The notes under the pieces: generated by a model | Databases searched by the model: none | Told to the model about the DNA's origin: nothing | Seen by the model: the letters and a program-made list of their open reading frames with translations, nothing else | Position numbers and translations under genes: made by a program | Shown here: piece by piece, positions 53,400 to 62,508 of the stretch | Numbering within the stretch: the stretch's first letter is position 1 | Layout of the letters: every line of letters starts with the position of its first letter | Assembly (NCBI RefSeq): GCF_000737705.1 | Contig: NZ_JPRH01000009.1 | Location: forward strand, 1 to 64,000 | DNA from: Chryseobacterium soli | Lineage (GTDB): Bacteria > Bacteroidota > Bacteroidia > Flavobacteriales > Weeksellaceae | Length of the DNA stretch: 64,000 nucleotides | Direction of reading: 5' to 3'

Positions 53400-54479
53400 A
53401 TGTATCATAAAATTCTCATTGATGTTGAAAGACTGAAGTACCCCAAATCGGGAATTGCCAATGTATGTGTCTCGCTGATAAAGGGATTGGATGAACAAAA
53501 AACTAATTTTGATTACTCTTTCTACGGACCTGAAAAAAATATTCCTGTCACTAAAAATACATTTACTATCATCAACTGGAAGTTCTGGGAGAAAAAACTC
53601 CCTATTTCTACAAAGTCTTTTTCACTAATTCATTCTACCCATCAGCTTTCTGATTATTTTCATAAGGTAAAAGCTGGGCAGAAAAAGATTGTGACGCTTC
53701 ATGACCTTAATTTTTTGCATGACAACAGCTCTGATCAGAAAATACAAAAAAGTATTAAACTGGTTCAGAAAAACATCGGATCAGCAGATACCATCGCCTG
53801 TATTTCTGAATTTGCTAAAGATGATTTCATTAAAAATAAACATCTTTTCCATTTGAAAGATAACGTTAGAATAGAAGTGGTCTATAATGGCCTTATTTTC
53901 CCGGAAACTTTAAATTTTGATTCAAAAAACCACTACAGTTTTATCAATGAAAAATATATTGTTAATATCGGTGTTCTTTTTCCTAAAAAAAATCAGGAGG
54001 TTTTATTAGATCTTATTTCAGGAAATGACAAACATCTTGTGTTGATTACTTCCTCGGCAAAATCTGCCTATAATGAAAAGTTTTTAGGAAAAATTAAATC
54101 TCTGGGACTAGAAGAGCGGGTTCATATGTTGGAAAATGTTGATAATAATGAAAAATACTTTCTTCTTCAGCATTGTGAATCATACTGTCATCCTTCATTG
54201 GCAGAAGGGTTTGGTATTCCTCCCGTAGAAGCCATGTACTTTGGAAAACCTGTGTTCCTGAGCAAACTGACAAGCCTGCCGGAAATAGGCGGTGATCTAG
54301 CTTTTTATTTTGATGATTTTTCTGCAGAAAACATGCAGAGAATTTATGAATCTGGGATGCAGGTATACAATTCAAATCGACAGGAGTACGCTCTAAAGCT
54401 GAAAGAAAGAGCGTTGAAGTTCGGCTATAAGGAAATGGCTGTTGCTTATCAAAAACTGTATGCAGCGCTGCTGGATTAA
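53400..54479 (+). CDS. Glycosyltransferase, GT4 (GT-B)
   Basis: 359 aa from the ATG at 53400. HKILIDVERLKYPKSGIANV begins the N-terminal domain; VTLHDLNFLHDNSS is the mid region and SYCHPSLAEGFGIPPVEAMY the E-x7-E nucleotide-sugar loop. Typical mannosyl- or glucosyltransferase fold. Divergent from the 52363 operon; its stop interlocks (TTAA) with the stop of the deacetylase gene at 54476. Confidence 0.9.
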   Translation: MYHKILIDVERLKYPKSGIANVCVSLIKGLDEQKTNFDYSFYGPEKNIPVTKNTFTIINWKFWEKKLPISTKSFSLIHSTHQLSDYFHKVKAGQKKIVTLHDLNFLHDNSSDQKIQKSIKLVQKNIGSADTIACISEFAKDDFIKNKHLFHLKDNVRIEVVYNGLIFPETLNFDSKNHYSFINEKYIVNIGVLFPKKNQEVLLDLISGNDKHLVLITSSAKSAYNEKFLGKIKSLGLEERVHMLENVDNNEKYFLLQHCESYCHPSLAEGFGIPPVEAMYFGKPVFLSKLTSLPEIGGDLAFYFDDFSAENMQRIYESGMQVYNSNRQEYALKLKERALKFGYKEMAVAYQKLYAALLD

Positions 54480-55222
54480 AGCTTTATTTTCCCCAGTCTA
54501 AGCTTCCATTTGAATGCATTAAAACTGTCGCAGCCTTTGATGTCGATTCTTTTAATTTCAAACTTATTTTTCCAGGGATAATAATCTACATTATTTCCAA
54601 TTCTTACTGCAGCCGTAATTCCTGATCTTTCCAGCATCCTGAAAAATTCTTCTTTCTGAGGATTTTTTTTAGGAAACTTACCATAGGGATAGGCGAGAAC
54701 TTTCGTAAAAGCGATCTGCTTTTCCTCAAGTATGGCCATGTTTTCACGAAGGTCTTCTTCTGCTTCCTGCAATGATATCTGGGAGTAATTTCTGTGGGTA
54801 TGGCTGTGTAATGCGATCTCAACCAGTTCTGGATTTAGAGAACGTATTTCATCAAAGGTCATCATTTTCCTTTTATCGTTCTTCTCATCATTTTGAATAA
54901 GTTCTGTAGGAATGAAGATGGTTGCTTTGAGCTGATATTTTTCAAGCAGAGGAAGCAGATATTCAAGGTTGTTATAATAGCCGTCGTCGAAGGTTAATAT
55001 AATTTTATGGTGAAGCGATTTTTTACTTTCTAATTCTTTAAAAAACAGAGTCTGATATCTTTTTTTAATATATTCAAATTGCTTTTCAAGATCTTCAGTG
55101 GTAACAATGAGATTTTCCTTATAACTTTTATCCTTAGGCAGGACCATATGGTACATCAGGATCCGAATACTTTTCTTTTTCGAAAAACCCAATATTCTTG
55201 CAAAGAAATTAAACATTGTCAT
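54476..55222 (-). CDS. Polysaccharide deacetylase (NodB fold)
   Basis: 248 aa. The metal/catalytic motifs of carbohydrate esterase family 4 are LTFDDGY (76-82; Asp79-Asp80) and HSHTH (139-143). A hydrophobic start (FNFFARILGF) is short and no cleavable signal is evident, so it may be cytosolic or membrane associated. It would remove N-acetyl groups from a glycan made by the neighbouring transferases. It overlaps the GT2 gene at 55219 by 4 nt (coupled translation). Confidence 0.88.
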   Translation of the reverse strand: MTMFNFFARILGFSKKKSIRILMYHMVLPKDKSYKENLIVTTEDLEKQFEYIKKRYQTLFFKELESKKSLHHKIILTFDDGYYNNLEYLLPLLEKYQLKATIFIPTELIQNDEKNDKRKMMTFDEIRSLNPELVEIALHSHTHRNYSQISLQEAEEDLRENMAILEEKQIAFTKVLAYPYGKFPKKNPQKEEFFRMLERSGITAAVRIGNNVDYYPWKNKFEIKRIDIKGCDSFNAFKWKLRLGKIKL

Positions 55223-55977
55223 TTATTTAAATTGGTAATCTCGTGTAGCTTTTTATATTTCAGAAAAGTGTAGAAAGCGGCTGTAAAGGCTGCATAATAT
55301 CCTACGAGGCCGTCTAAAAAGCCCAGTCTTAAAAAATAAGATTTGATGAATTGATAAAGTGGTTTAAACAGGATTTTCGCAACGGTTGCTTTTTTCCCGT
55401 TTCTGTACATCTTCTCCGCCATCATAGATGTATACTTATTCGATTTTTCAATGTGGTGATGGATGTCTTTATAAGTATAGTGATTGATTCTGCCGTCCAG
55501 TCTGCATTTTTTTTCTGTCGTAATGAATTCTTCATGCACGATATCCTCAGAATATTTTCCATATCCCTTTTTGAAAAAACGTTCTCTTCTGGTATTTCCC
55601 CAGCCACCATATTTCAGTGCTTTTCCTAAGAAAATATTGTTAAACCTGATATCATAAACAAAACATTTCTGATGTTCGTCAGAAATGATTTTACGAATGG
55701 AATCTTTTGCGGTTTCATCCGGTATTTCGTCGGCATCAAGAAAAAGAATCCATTCGGAGGTACATAAACTTATCGCGTAATTTTTCTGCCGGCCGAAACC
55801 CGGAAATTTTTGCTGAATAAATTTAAGTTTTGAAAAACGTTTACAAATTGTTTCTGTACGATCAGTAGAATAGCTGTCTACAATAATAATCTCATCTGCC
55901 AAATCCTCAATTGAGGATAAGGTTTTTTCAAGAATCCTTTCTTCATTGAACGTTATAATTGCAACAGAAAGTTTCAT
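55219..55977 (-). CDS. Glycosyltransferase, GT2 (WaaE/LpsA-like), paralogue A
   Basis: 252 aa. VAIITFNEERILEKTLSSIE, IIVDSYSTDRTETIC and WILFLDADEIPDETA are GT2 motifs of the LPS-core beta-glucosyltransferase type. A C-terminal hydrophobic patch (GLVGYYAAFTAAFYTFL, about 222-238) resembles membrane association seen in this group. Same length and layout as the 56027 gene; the two are diverged tandem duplicates. Confidence 0.9.
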   Translation of the reverse strand: MKLSVAIITFNEERILEKTLSSIEDLADEIIIVDSYSTDRTETICKRFSKLKFIQQKFPGFGRQKNYAISLCTSEWILFLDADEIPDETAKDSIRKIISDEHQKCFVYDIRFNNIFLGKALKYGGWGNTRRERFFKKGYGKYSEDIVHEEFITTEKKCRLDGRINHYTYKDIHHHIEKSNKYTSMMAEKMYRNGKKATVAKILFKPLYQFIKSYFLRLGFLDGLVGYYAAFTAAFYTFLKYKKLHEITNLNK

Positions 55978-56026
55978 AAGGTACTCACTTTATTGTTGCA
56001 AAAATACAGTTTATTTTCAGATATTG

Positions 56027-56785
56027 TTATGAATACTGTTCTTTCAGGTATTCAAACGTTTTAAAAGATGTTAAAGCACTAAAATAAGAAAGTATAAATC
56101 CCTTTTTGCCATCCAGAATTCCCAATTTAAGAATATACATTTTAAAAAAGTTAAAAGCACTTTTCCCTATCTGCTTAAAAAAACCATATTGAACATGCTT
56201 CTCGTGTAAATCTTTGGCTTTGAGATTGGCGTAATGCAGTATTTTTCTATAATAAGCCTCGTAGGTGTCAAATGAGAAATGTAAAAGATAGTTGTGTAAC
56301 GTTCCTGAACTTTGGATATTGCTTAAGCCTTCATGTACTCTTTTGGTGTCATCGTAATGTCCTACTTCCTTTTTGAAAAGACGGATATTCTTATCATTCC
56401 GGGTGCCGGAGAAATTGACAGGTTTTTTCATAAAGAAAAATTTCCTTTTGAAAAAATAGGCATCCTTTGCATCCGGGTTTTTAATTTCTTTTTTAATCTC
56501 ATCCCTTAATGCGCGAGGTATTCTTTCATCTGCATCTAAAAATAAGATCCAATCATGGTTGGCGTACGTAAGGCACAAATTGCGTTGTTTTGTAAAATCT
56601 TCAAATTTATTTTGAAATATTTTTACCTGAGGAAATTTTTTGCGGATAATTTCAATTGTTTTATCAGTACTAAATGAATCAAGAACAATAATCTCATCTG
56701 CAAATTCGAGGGACTTTAAGGCGCCCTCAATATTTTTCTCTTCATTGAACACGATCATCAGTGCGCTCAGCTTTATATCTTCCAT
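56027..56785 (-). CDS. Glycosyltransferase, GT2 (WaaE/LpsA-like), paralogue B
   Basis: 252 aa. SALMIVFNEEKNIEGALKSL, IIVLDSFSTDKTIEII and WILFLDADERIPRALRDE show the GT2 active site. Phe-rich middle (KRKFFFMKKPVNFSGT) and C-terminal GLDG-like ILDGKKGFILSYFSALTSF match paralogue A. First gene of the 56027-55219-54476 minus-strand unit, with a 49-nt gap before paralogue A. Confidence 0.9.
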   Translation of the reverse strand: MEDIKLSALMIVFNEEKNIEGALKSLEFADEIIVLDSFSTDKTIEIIRKKFPQVKIFQNKFEDFTKQRNLCLTYANHDWILFLDADERIPRALRDEIKKEIKNPDAKDAYFFKRKFFFMKKPVNFSGTRNDKNIRLFKKEVGHYDDTKRVHEGLSNIQSSGTLHNYLLHFSFDTYEAYYRKILHYANLKAKDLHEKHVQYGFFKQIGKSAFNFFKMYILKLGILDGKKGFILSYFSALTSFKTFEYLKEQYS

Positions 56786-56860
56786 TCGTTATTATTTTCA
56801 TTTTTTTAGATTATAATAATTTCAGGAAGTTAAACAATCGTTTGTTGGGTTTTGATTGAA

Positions 56861-56896
56861 AAAATATAACACTCTGAATATGAGTGTTATATTTTT
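56861..56896. terminator. Terminator after rocD
   Basis: Perfect 14-bp arms AAAATATAACACTC (56861-56874) and GAGTGTTATATTTT (56882-56895) with a 7-nt loop, 13 nt beyond the rocD stop. T runs exist on both strands, so it may also stop transcripts coming from the other side. Confidence 0.75.
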
Positions 56897-56908
56897 ATTT
56901 TTGTGGGA

Positions 56909-58156
56909 TTATTTTTTAAATTCTAGGAAAGTTTTCTCAATAATTTTCACACATTCGTGTAATTGTTCCTCAGTAATCACCAATGGGGGAGCTAATCTGA
57001 TGATATTTCCGTGTGTAGGTTTTGCCAGCAATCCGTTTTCTTTTAATTGTAAACAAAGATTCCATGCTGTAGAACTTTCCGGAGTATCGTTGATGATGAT
57101 TGCATTCAGAAGCCCTTTTCCTCTTACTTTCGCTATAAGATCAGATTTTCCTATTAATTTTTCGATTTCAGCTCTGAAGATATTTCCTAAATTTTCAGCT
57201 CTTTCCGATAAATTTTCTTCTGCGACCACATCTAAAGCGGCAATGGCTACGGCACAGGCAATAGGGTTTCCTCCGAACGTAGAGCCATGTTGTCCCGGCT
57301 TAATAACATTCATAATAGCATCATCAGCTAAAACTGCAGATACTGGGTACATTCCCCCTGAAAGAGCTTTCCCTAAGATCAGAATATCAGGCTGTACATC
57401 TTCATGGTGACATGCGATCAATTTTCCGGTTCTTGCGATACCAGTTTGAACTTCATCAGCAATGAACAGCACATTGTGTTGTTTACAAAGCTCAGAAGCT
57501 TTTTTCAGGAAACCTTCATCGGGAACATATACTCCAGCTTCACCCTGGATAGGTTCAACTAAGAATGCAGCAATAGTTCCGGCTTCTCTATTCAAAATTT
57601 CTTCTAAGGCAGAAATATCATTATAAGGGATTTTAATAAATCCTGGAGTAAACGGTCCATAATTTTGGTTGGCATCAGGATCATTAGAGAAAGAAACGAT
57701 AGTGGTGGTTCTTCCGTGGAAATTATTTTCGCAAACGATTATTTTCGCTGCATTTTCTGCAATACCTTTTACTTCGTAGCTCCATTTTCTGGCTAATTTT
57801 ACAGCCGTTTCCACAGCTTCAGCTCCGGAATTCATTGGAAGTACTTTATCGAAACCGAACAGGGTAGTGATTTTCTGTTCATATTCTCCTAATTGAGAAT
57901 TGTAAAATGCTCTTGACGTTAAAGCCAGCTTTTTAGCCTGCTCTACTAATGCGTTAACAATTTTAGGGTGTGAATGTCCTTGGTTTACAGCGGAATAAGC
58001 AGAAAGAAAATCATAATATCTCTTGCCTTCCACATCCCAAACGAAAACGCCTTCGCCTTTGTCTAATACAACGGGAAGAGGGTGGTAGTTGTGTGCTCCG
58101 TGTTTGTCTTCAAGGTCAATGAAATACTGTGAATTTTTTACTGTTGCTGTTGACAT
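56909..58156 (-). CDS. rocD: Ornithine aminotransferase
   Basis: 415 aa. It converts ornithine and 2-oxoglutarate to glutamate semialdehyde and glutamate, using PLP. Class III aminotransferase marks: [31 protein letters not shown], the PLP Lys in [14 protein letters not shown] and [14 protein letters not shown]. The N-terminus [19 protein letters not shown] fits RocD rather than ArgD, and no other arginine genes are near. It stands alone with a -7 box TAACTTTG at 58173-58180 and the terminator at 56861-56896. Confidence 0.93.
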   Translation of the reverse strand: MSTATVKNSQYFIDLEDKHGAHNYHPLPVVLDKGEGVFVWDVEGKRYYDFLSAYSAVNQGHSHPKIVNALVEQAKKLALTSRAFYNSQLGEYEQKITTLFGFDKVLPMNSGAEAVETAVKLARKWSYEVKGIAENAAKIIVCENNFHGRTTTIVSFSNDPDANQNYGPFTPGFIKIPYNDISALEEILNREAGTIAAFLVEPIQGEAGVYVPDEGFLKKASELCKQHNVLFIADEVQTGIARTGKLIACHHEDVQPDILILGKALSGGMYPVSAVLADDAIMNVIKPGQHGSTFGGNPIACAVAIAALDVVAEENLSERAENLGNIFRAEIEKLIGKSDLIAKVRGKGLLNAIIINDTPESSTAWNLCLQLKENGLLAKPTHGNIIRLAPPLVITEEQLHECVKIIEKTFLEFKK

Positions 58157-58172
58157 ATATTTTGGTTTTCTA

Positions 58173-58180
58173 CAAAGTTA
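58173..58180 (-). promoter_or_regulatory. rocD -7 box, TAACTTTG
   Basis: A minus-strand match to TAnnTTTG, 16 nt before the rocD ATG. No clear -33 TTG. The rest of the 58157-58423 gap is AT-rich, apart from the accC terminator. Confidence 0.45.
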
Positions 58181-58371
58181 TGAATTTGTATATGATTTTC
58201 TGTCTTAGAACTATGAAATAATACAAGGTTCCGGTTATCAGTTTGATAGGTTAAACACTATTTTGGAGTGAGGTAGGAGACATCACCTTTTCATATAAGT
58301 TTTAAAACAATCAATATTAAAATGCGTATTTAAGATTTAAATTGAAATCCTTAACAAGGTTGTTCTATAAT

Positions 58372-58400
58372 AAAAAAGCGGCCTCATTTGAGGCCGCTTT
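58372..58400 (-). terminator. Terminator after accC
   Basis: A GC-rich perfect 12-bp stem AAAGCGGCCTCA/TGAGGCCGCTTT (58375-58400) with a 2-nt loop and a T run on the minus strand, 23 nt beyond the accC stop. Confidence 0.85.
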
Positions 58401-58423
58401 CAATATATTACTGGATGATAATC

Positions 58424-59779
58424 CTAGTGGTTATCATACTTTTTATCCATTATAAAACTCTCCATGAATTTCGTGGTATAGTTTCCTGAAAGATAATCTT
58501 CATTATCCATCAACTGTCTGTGGAAAGGAATGGTTGTTTTTACTCCTTCAATATAGAATTCTTCCAACGCTCGTTTCATTTTTGCAATTGCTTCCTCACG
58601 GGTCTGCGCCGTAGTGATCAGCTTAGCAATCATTGAGTCGTAGTTAGAAGGGATTGTATATCCTGAATATACGTGAGTATCAACTCTGATTCCGTGTCCA
58701 CCAGGGATGTTTAATCCTGTGATTTTTCCCGGAGAAGGTCTGAAATCAGCATAAGGATCCTCAGCGTTAATTCTGCATTCAATTGAATGTAACTTCGGAT
58801 AATAGTTGATTCCTGAGATAGGTGTTCCTGCAGCCAAAAGAATCTGCTCTCTGATTAAGTCATAATCAATAACCTGTTCAGTGATCGGGTGTTCTACCTG
58901 GATTCTGGTATTCATTTCCATGAAATAGAAATTTCTGTGCTTGTCTACCAGGAATTCAATCGTTCCTACTCCTTCATATCCAATGAATTCTGCTGCTTTT
59001 ACAGCGGCATTACCCATTTTCTCACGAAGTTCGTCAGTCATGAATGGAGAAGGCGTTTCTTCCGTTAATTTCTGATTTCTTCTCTGTACAGAACAATCTC
59101 TTTCAGAAAGGTGGCAAGCTTTACCGAACTGGTCTCCTGCAACCTGAATTTCAATATGTCTAGGTTCTTCAATCAGTTTTTCCATATACATTCCTCCGTT
59201 TCCGAAGGCTGCTACTGCTTCCTGAATAGCAGATTCCCAGTGTTCTTTAAGATCTTCTGCTTTCCATACGGCTCTCATCCCTTTTCCACCACCACCGGCT
59301 GTTGCTTTGATCATCACAGGATATCCTGTTTCTTCAGCAGTTTTCACAGCGTGTTCGTAAGATTCGATAAGACCTTCAGAACCAGGTACACATGGTACAC
59401 CGGCTGCTTTCATGGTTGCTTTAGCGTTAGCTTTGTCACCCATTTTTTCGATCTGTTCAGGGGATGCTCCAATGAATTTGATGCCATTTTTCTGGCAGAT
59501 TCTGGAGAAGTTCGCATTTTCAGATAAGAATCCGTAACCTGGGTGGATGGCATCAGCATTGGTAATTTCTGCTGCTGCAATGATGTTAGGAATTTTAAGA
59601 TATGAGTCTTTACTCATCGCAGGACCAATACATACCGCTTCATCAGCAAACCTTACGTGAAGGCTGTCTTTATCCGCAGTAGAATATACTGCAACGGTCT
59701 TGATTCCCATTTCTTTGCAAGTACGAAGAATACGCATTGCAATTTCGCCACGATTGGCTATTAATATTTTTTTGAACAT
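58424..59779 (-). CDS. accC: Biotin carboxylase subunit of acetyl-CoA carboxylase
   Basis: 451 aa. It carboxylates the biotin on AccB using bicarbonate and ATP. Motifs: [16 protein letters not shown], the ATP glycine loop [11 protein letters not shown] (161-171), [13 protein letters not shown] and [16 protein letters not shown]. Length matches E. coli AccC. Cotranscribed with accB, with a 95-nt AT-rich spacer between them. Confidence 0.96.
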   Translation of the reverse strand: MFKKILIANRGEIAMRILRTCKEMGIKTVAVYSTADKDSLHVRFADEAVCIGPAMSKDSYLKIPNIIAAAEITNADAIHPGYGFLSENANFSRICQKNGIKFIGASPEQIEKMGDKANAKATMKAAGVPCVPGSEGLIESYEHAVKTAEETGYPVMIKATAGGGGKGMRAVWKAEDLKEHWESAIQEAVAAFGNGGMYMEKLIEEPRHIEIQVAGDQFGKACHLSERDCSVQRRNQKLTEETPSPFMTDELREKMGNAAVKAAEFIGYEGVGTIEFLVDKHRNFYFMEMNTRIQVEHPITEQVIDYDLIREQILLAAGTPISGINYYPKLHSIECRINAEDPYADFRPSPGKITGLNIPGGHGIRVDTHVYSGYTIPSNYDSMIAKLITTAQTREEAIAKMKRALEEFYIEGVKTTIPFHRQLMDNEDYLSGNYTTKFMESFIMDKKYDNH

Positions 59780-59788
59780 CTCTTCGAA

Positions 59789-59872
59789 AATTTTAAATTA
59801 TAAATTTTGAATTTTAAATTATTTTAAATGAAAAAAGATTCATCTAAAATTTATAATCTGTAATTTAAAATT
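59789..59872. repeat. AT-rich direct and inverted repeats in the accB-accC spacer
   Basis: AATTTTAAATTAT occurs twice (59789-59801 and 59810-59822), and its inverted form TAATTTAAAATT lies at 59861-59872. The spacer between accB and accC can thus fold in more than one way. It may be a degenerate intergenic repeat of the type scattered in Flavobacteriia; I see no terminator T run that would separate the two genes. Confidence 0.5.
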
Positions 59873-59874
59873 CC

Positions 59875-60357
59875 TTAAGATGGGTCTACTAAGAATAAAG
59901 GTTGGTCGTATTCTACCGGAGTAGCGTCGTCTACTAAAATCTTAACGATTTTTCCGCTTACTTCAGATTCAATCTGGTTGAATAATTTCATTGCTTCAAT
60001 TACACATACGATTTTTCCGTTAGAAACTTCGTCACCTACATTTACAAATACATCTTTATCTGGAGATGGTTTTCTGTAGAAAGTACCGATCATTGGAGAC
60101 TTGATCGTTATATATTTGCTGTCATCAGATGCAGCATCTGCTTTCTCAACAGGAGTACCTGAAACAGCCGGAGCTTGTGCAGGAGCTGCTGCTTGCTGAG
60201 GCGCTGTATGGTAAACTGCAGGCTGTGCATACGTAACTTCGCTTCCAGCTAATGGAGTTTTAATAGTGATTTCGAAATCTTTAGTTTTATATTTTACTTC
60301 TGAAACTTCAGCCTTAGATACAAACTTGATAAGATTTTGTATGTCTTTAATGTCCAT
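59875..60357 (-). CDS. accB: Biotin carboxyl carrier protein of acetyl-CoA carboxylase
   Basis: 160 aa from the ATG at 60357 (MDIKDIQNLIKFVSKAEVSE); a longer frame from 60402 crosses the promoter. The middle (about 45-80) is an Ala/Pro-rich flexible linker. The C-terminal biotinyl domain ends with the biotin attachment motif EAMKL (Lys124). BCCP carries biotin between AccC and AccAD. Preceded by a good -7 box; accC follows. Confidence 0.95.
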   Translation of the reverse strand: MDIKDIQNLIKFVSKAEVSEVKYKTKDFEITIKTPLAGSEVTYAQPAVYHTAPQQAAAPAQAPAVSGTPVEKADAASDDSKYITIKSPMIGTFYRKPSPDKDVFVNVGDEVSNGKIVCVIEAMKLFNQIESEVSGKIVKILVDDATPVEYDQPLFLVDPS

Positions 60358-60380
60358 AAATTTGATATTTGATTTTGGGT

Positions 60381-60409
60381 CAAAGATACCAAAAAAACAC
60401 AAAAAACAA
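60381..60409 (-). promoter_or_regulatory. Promoter of accB-accC
   Basis: On the minus strand TATCTTTG (60381-60388) lies 18 bp downstream of a TTG (60407-60409), fitting the -33/-7 spacing, with about 24 nt to the accB ATG. Confidence 0.6.
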
Positions 60410-60410
60410 C

Positions 60411-60448
60411 AAAAAACCGTCTAATTTTATCAAAATTGGACGGTTTTT
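60411..60448 (-). terminator. Terminator after the DUF177-rpmF operon
   Basis: A 17-bp stem with one mismatch (60412-60428 with 60432-60448, loop ATC) rich in the sequence AAAAACCGTC, ending on the minus strand in TTTTTTG. It sits between rpmF and the accB promoter, so the two units are separate. Confidence 0.8.
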
Positions 60449-60482
60449 GTATTAAAATGAGTCTTTTTTGAAAATTTGACTC

Positions 60483-60686
60483 TTAGTTTTCTTCAGTAGT
60501 TGCTACTTCTTTTTCCAATACTACTTTACCTCTGTAGTAAAGTTTTCCTTCATGCCAGTGAGCTCTATGATAAAGGTGAAGTTCACCTGTAGTTGCATCT
60601 TTTGCTAATTGAGGAACTACAGCTTTGTAATGCGTTCTTCTCTTATCTCTTCTTGTGGACGACTGTCTTCTCTTTGGATGTGCCAT
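60483..60686 (-). CDS. rpmF: 50S ribosomal protein L32
   Basis: 67 aa. [20 protein letters not shown] is the usual L32 N-terminus; the rest is the short basic protein found in the large subunit. The zinc-binding cysteines of some L32 forms are absent, so this is the zinc-free type. Follows the DUF177 gene by 66 nt with a stable hairpin in the spacer (60717-60737). Confidence 0.95.
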   Translation of the reverse strand: MAHPKRRQSSTRRDKRRTHYKAVVPQLAKDATTGELHLYHRAHWHEGKLYYRGKVVLEKEVATTEEN

Positions 60687-60716
60687 TTTGTAATAACTTT
60701 ATTTAATTTGATGAGC

Positions 60717-60737
60717 GATGAGATGTATCATCTCATC
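60717..60737 (-). promoter_or_regulatory. Hairpin in the rpmF leader
   Basis: A perfect 9-bp stem GATGAGATG/CATCTCATC with a 3-nt loop, 30 nt before the rpmF ATG, inside the DUF177-rpmF transcript. No T run follows, so it is not a terminator; it may protect the mRNA, mark a processing site or be a regulatory site for L32. Confidence 0.45.
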
Positions 60738-60752
60738 ATATTTAAATTATTT

Positions 60753-61283
60753 TTAATTTTTATCTCTTAACTTCTTAAGTGCCTCCCATCTTGGATCACT
60801 TTTTTCTTCCTCTTCTTCCACCTCTTCAATATCTTTCGGACTGAATTTTTCAAGAATCTCCAGATCTTCATCACTTACGTTGGGTGAAACCTTTTTCATA
60901 GGAATGGAAAGGGCCACATTTTCGTAAATCAACTGTGCGGTATTGAAAGCATGATCTCCGATAGGAATGGTGATTACATCTTCATCACTATCATCGTATT
61001 CTTCTCCAAACTTTACCAGAACATTGATTTGGTTTTCAACAGCATGCTGAAAATCTTCGTTTGTAATATCACAAACGAGGTCTACAGTACCTTTTGTTTT
61101 AATTTCAAATTCTAAAAAAGTAGTATGCTTATCTAATAAAACATCTGCTGTAATTTTAGGATTTGTGAATTCTTGCTCGGTGTCAAATAATTGAAAGAAC
61201 GATTTATCTATCTCAAATTTGAACTGGTGCTTTCCGTTTTTAAGTCCGGGAAAGCTTACGTCGTAGTTTCTTAACTTGTCCAT
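60753..61283 (-). CDS. DUF177 (YceD) family protein
   Basis: 176 aa from the ATG at 61283 (MDKLRNYDVSFPGLKNGKHQ); the upstream ATG at 61298 adds five residues. It has the DUF177 core (CDITNEDFQHAVENQINVLV) and an acidic C-terminal tail (KDIEEVEEEEEKSDPRW). YceD-type proteins are encoded next to L32 in most bacteria and are linked to rRNA maturation; no enzymatic role is known. First gene of its operon with rpmF. Confidence 0.9.
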   Translation of the reverse strand: MDKLRNYDVSFPGLKNGKHQFKFEIDKSFFQLFDTEQEFTNPKITADVLLDKHTTFLEFEIKTKGTVDLVCDITNEDFQHAVENQINVLVKFGEEYDDSDEDVITIPIGDHAFNTAQLIYENVALSIPMKKVSPNVSDEDLEILEKFSPKDIEEVEEEEEKSDPRWEALKKLRDKN

Positions 61284-61367
61284 AAAATGAGTGTGCAAAA
61301 ATATGCAATTTTTTTAAAATAACAAATAATTTACCTAACAAATTAATTTAAAATTTGTTTTAATGAT

Positions 61368-62459
61368 TTATGCATCAGTTTCATCTGGCAGATCTTCGTC
61401 GATTCCATTGTCTACAACCATTTTTCGCGGTTGCATGCGGTTGGCCATAAGATCGTTGTATTCACTTCTGTTCTTGAAAATTTTAATAGCAGTGAAAATA
61501 GCTTCCATAAAACTCTGTTCATCGGCAACGTTTTTTCCTGCAATATCATAGGCTACTCCATGATCCGGAGAAGTTCTGATAAAAGGAAGTCCCGCAGTAT
61601 AATTTACCCCTTCTTCATAGGCTAATGTTTTAAAAGGAGCCAATCCCTGATCATGGTACATGGCTAAAACAGCATCAAAACTTCTGTATTTGCTTGGCTG
61701 GAAGAAGCTGTCGGCAGGATATGGCCCGAAAGCTAAAATTCCATTGTCTGAAAGTTCTTTGATAGCAGGGCTTATAATTTCTATCTCTTCAGTTCCAATC
61801 ACACCACCGTCACCGGAATGTGGATTTAATCCTAAAACAGCAATTTTAGGTTTCGAAATACAGAAATCCTCAATTAAAGTTTGGTTAAGAGCCCTGATCT
61901 GCTTTTTGATCTTCTCTTTGGAAATATTTTCAGCAACCTTTGCAATAGGAATATGATGGGTGGAAACTGCTACTTTCAGATCTTCAGTTACTAAAAACAT
62001 CAGCCCTTTTTTATCAAATTTCTCTTCAAAATATCCTGTATGCCCAGCATGTTTAAAGCCCATTTTCATCATTTCGTCTTTGTTGATAGGAGCGGTTACA
62101 AGAACATCGATCTCTCCTTTCATTAAAGCTTCGGTTGCAGCTTCCAGAGAATCAATGGCCATTCTGGTGGATTCTTCAGTGGGTTTTCCCAACTCTACAT
62201 TTACATTGTCTTTCACAAGATTGATCATATTGAGTTTCCCTGCCTGTGCCTGGGAAGCCTCATTGATGTAGTTGAAATTCAGATTAATCTTGAAAATATT
62301 TTTCTGATAGGTGAATAGTTTTCCAGAACCAAAAATAACAGGAGTAAAAAAATCGGTGATGGTTTTGTCTTTCAGGGACTTTATAATGATTTCCGGGCCG
62401 ATGCCGTTGAAATCACCAATTGAAATTCCTACTCGTACTTTATGGTTTTTTGGGCTCAT
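61368..62459 (-). CDS. pdxA: 4-hydroxythreonine-4-phosphate dehydrogenase
   Basis: 363 aa, slightly longer than E. coli PdxA. It oxidises 4-phosphohydroxy-L-threonine in pyridoxal phosphate synthesis. Motifs: VGISIGDFNGIGPEIIIKSL at the N-terminus, KHAGHTGYFE and NPHSGDGGVIGTEE (metal site), and AMYHDQGLAPFKTL. Divergent from ribE with a 49-bp gap, so both genes share that small regulatory region. Confidence 0.95.
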   Translation of the reverse strand: MSPKNHKVRVGISIGDFNGIGPEIIIKSLKDKTITDFFTPVIFGSGKLFTYQKNIFKINLNFNYINEASQAQAGKLNMINLVKDNVNVELGKPTEESTRMAIDSLEAATEALMKGEIDVLVTAPINKDEMMKMGFKHAGHTGYFEEKFDKKGLMFLVTEDLKVAVSTHHIPIAKVAENISKEKIKKQIRALNQTLIEDFCISKPKIAVLGLNPHSGDGGVIGTEEIEIISPAIKELSDNGILAFGPYPADSFFQPSKYRSFDAVLAMYHDQGLAPFKTLAYEEGVNYTAGLPFIRTSPDHGVAYDIAGKNVADEQSFMEAIFTAIKIFKNRSEYNDLMANRMQPRKMVVDNGIDEDLPDETDA

Positions 62460-62465
62460 TTTGAT

Positions 62466-62473
62466 TATCTTTG
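62466..62473 (+). promoter_or_regulatory. ribE -7 box, TATCTTTG
   Basis: It matches TAnnTTTG on the plus strand in the 49-bp gap with pdxA, 35 nt before the ribE ATG. It lies within the long reading frame from 62311 and supports the start at 62509. Confidence 0.5.
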
Positions 62474-62508
62474 AAGATTATAATTTTACAAATTTAGCAA
62501 AAAATAAT

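Noticed and set aside
62311..62508. N-terminal extension of the riboflavin synthase frame.
   Set aside because: It overlaps the pdxA start and contains the ribE promoter box; riboflavin synthase begins with MFTGI at 62509.
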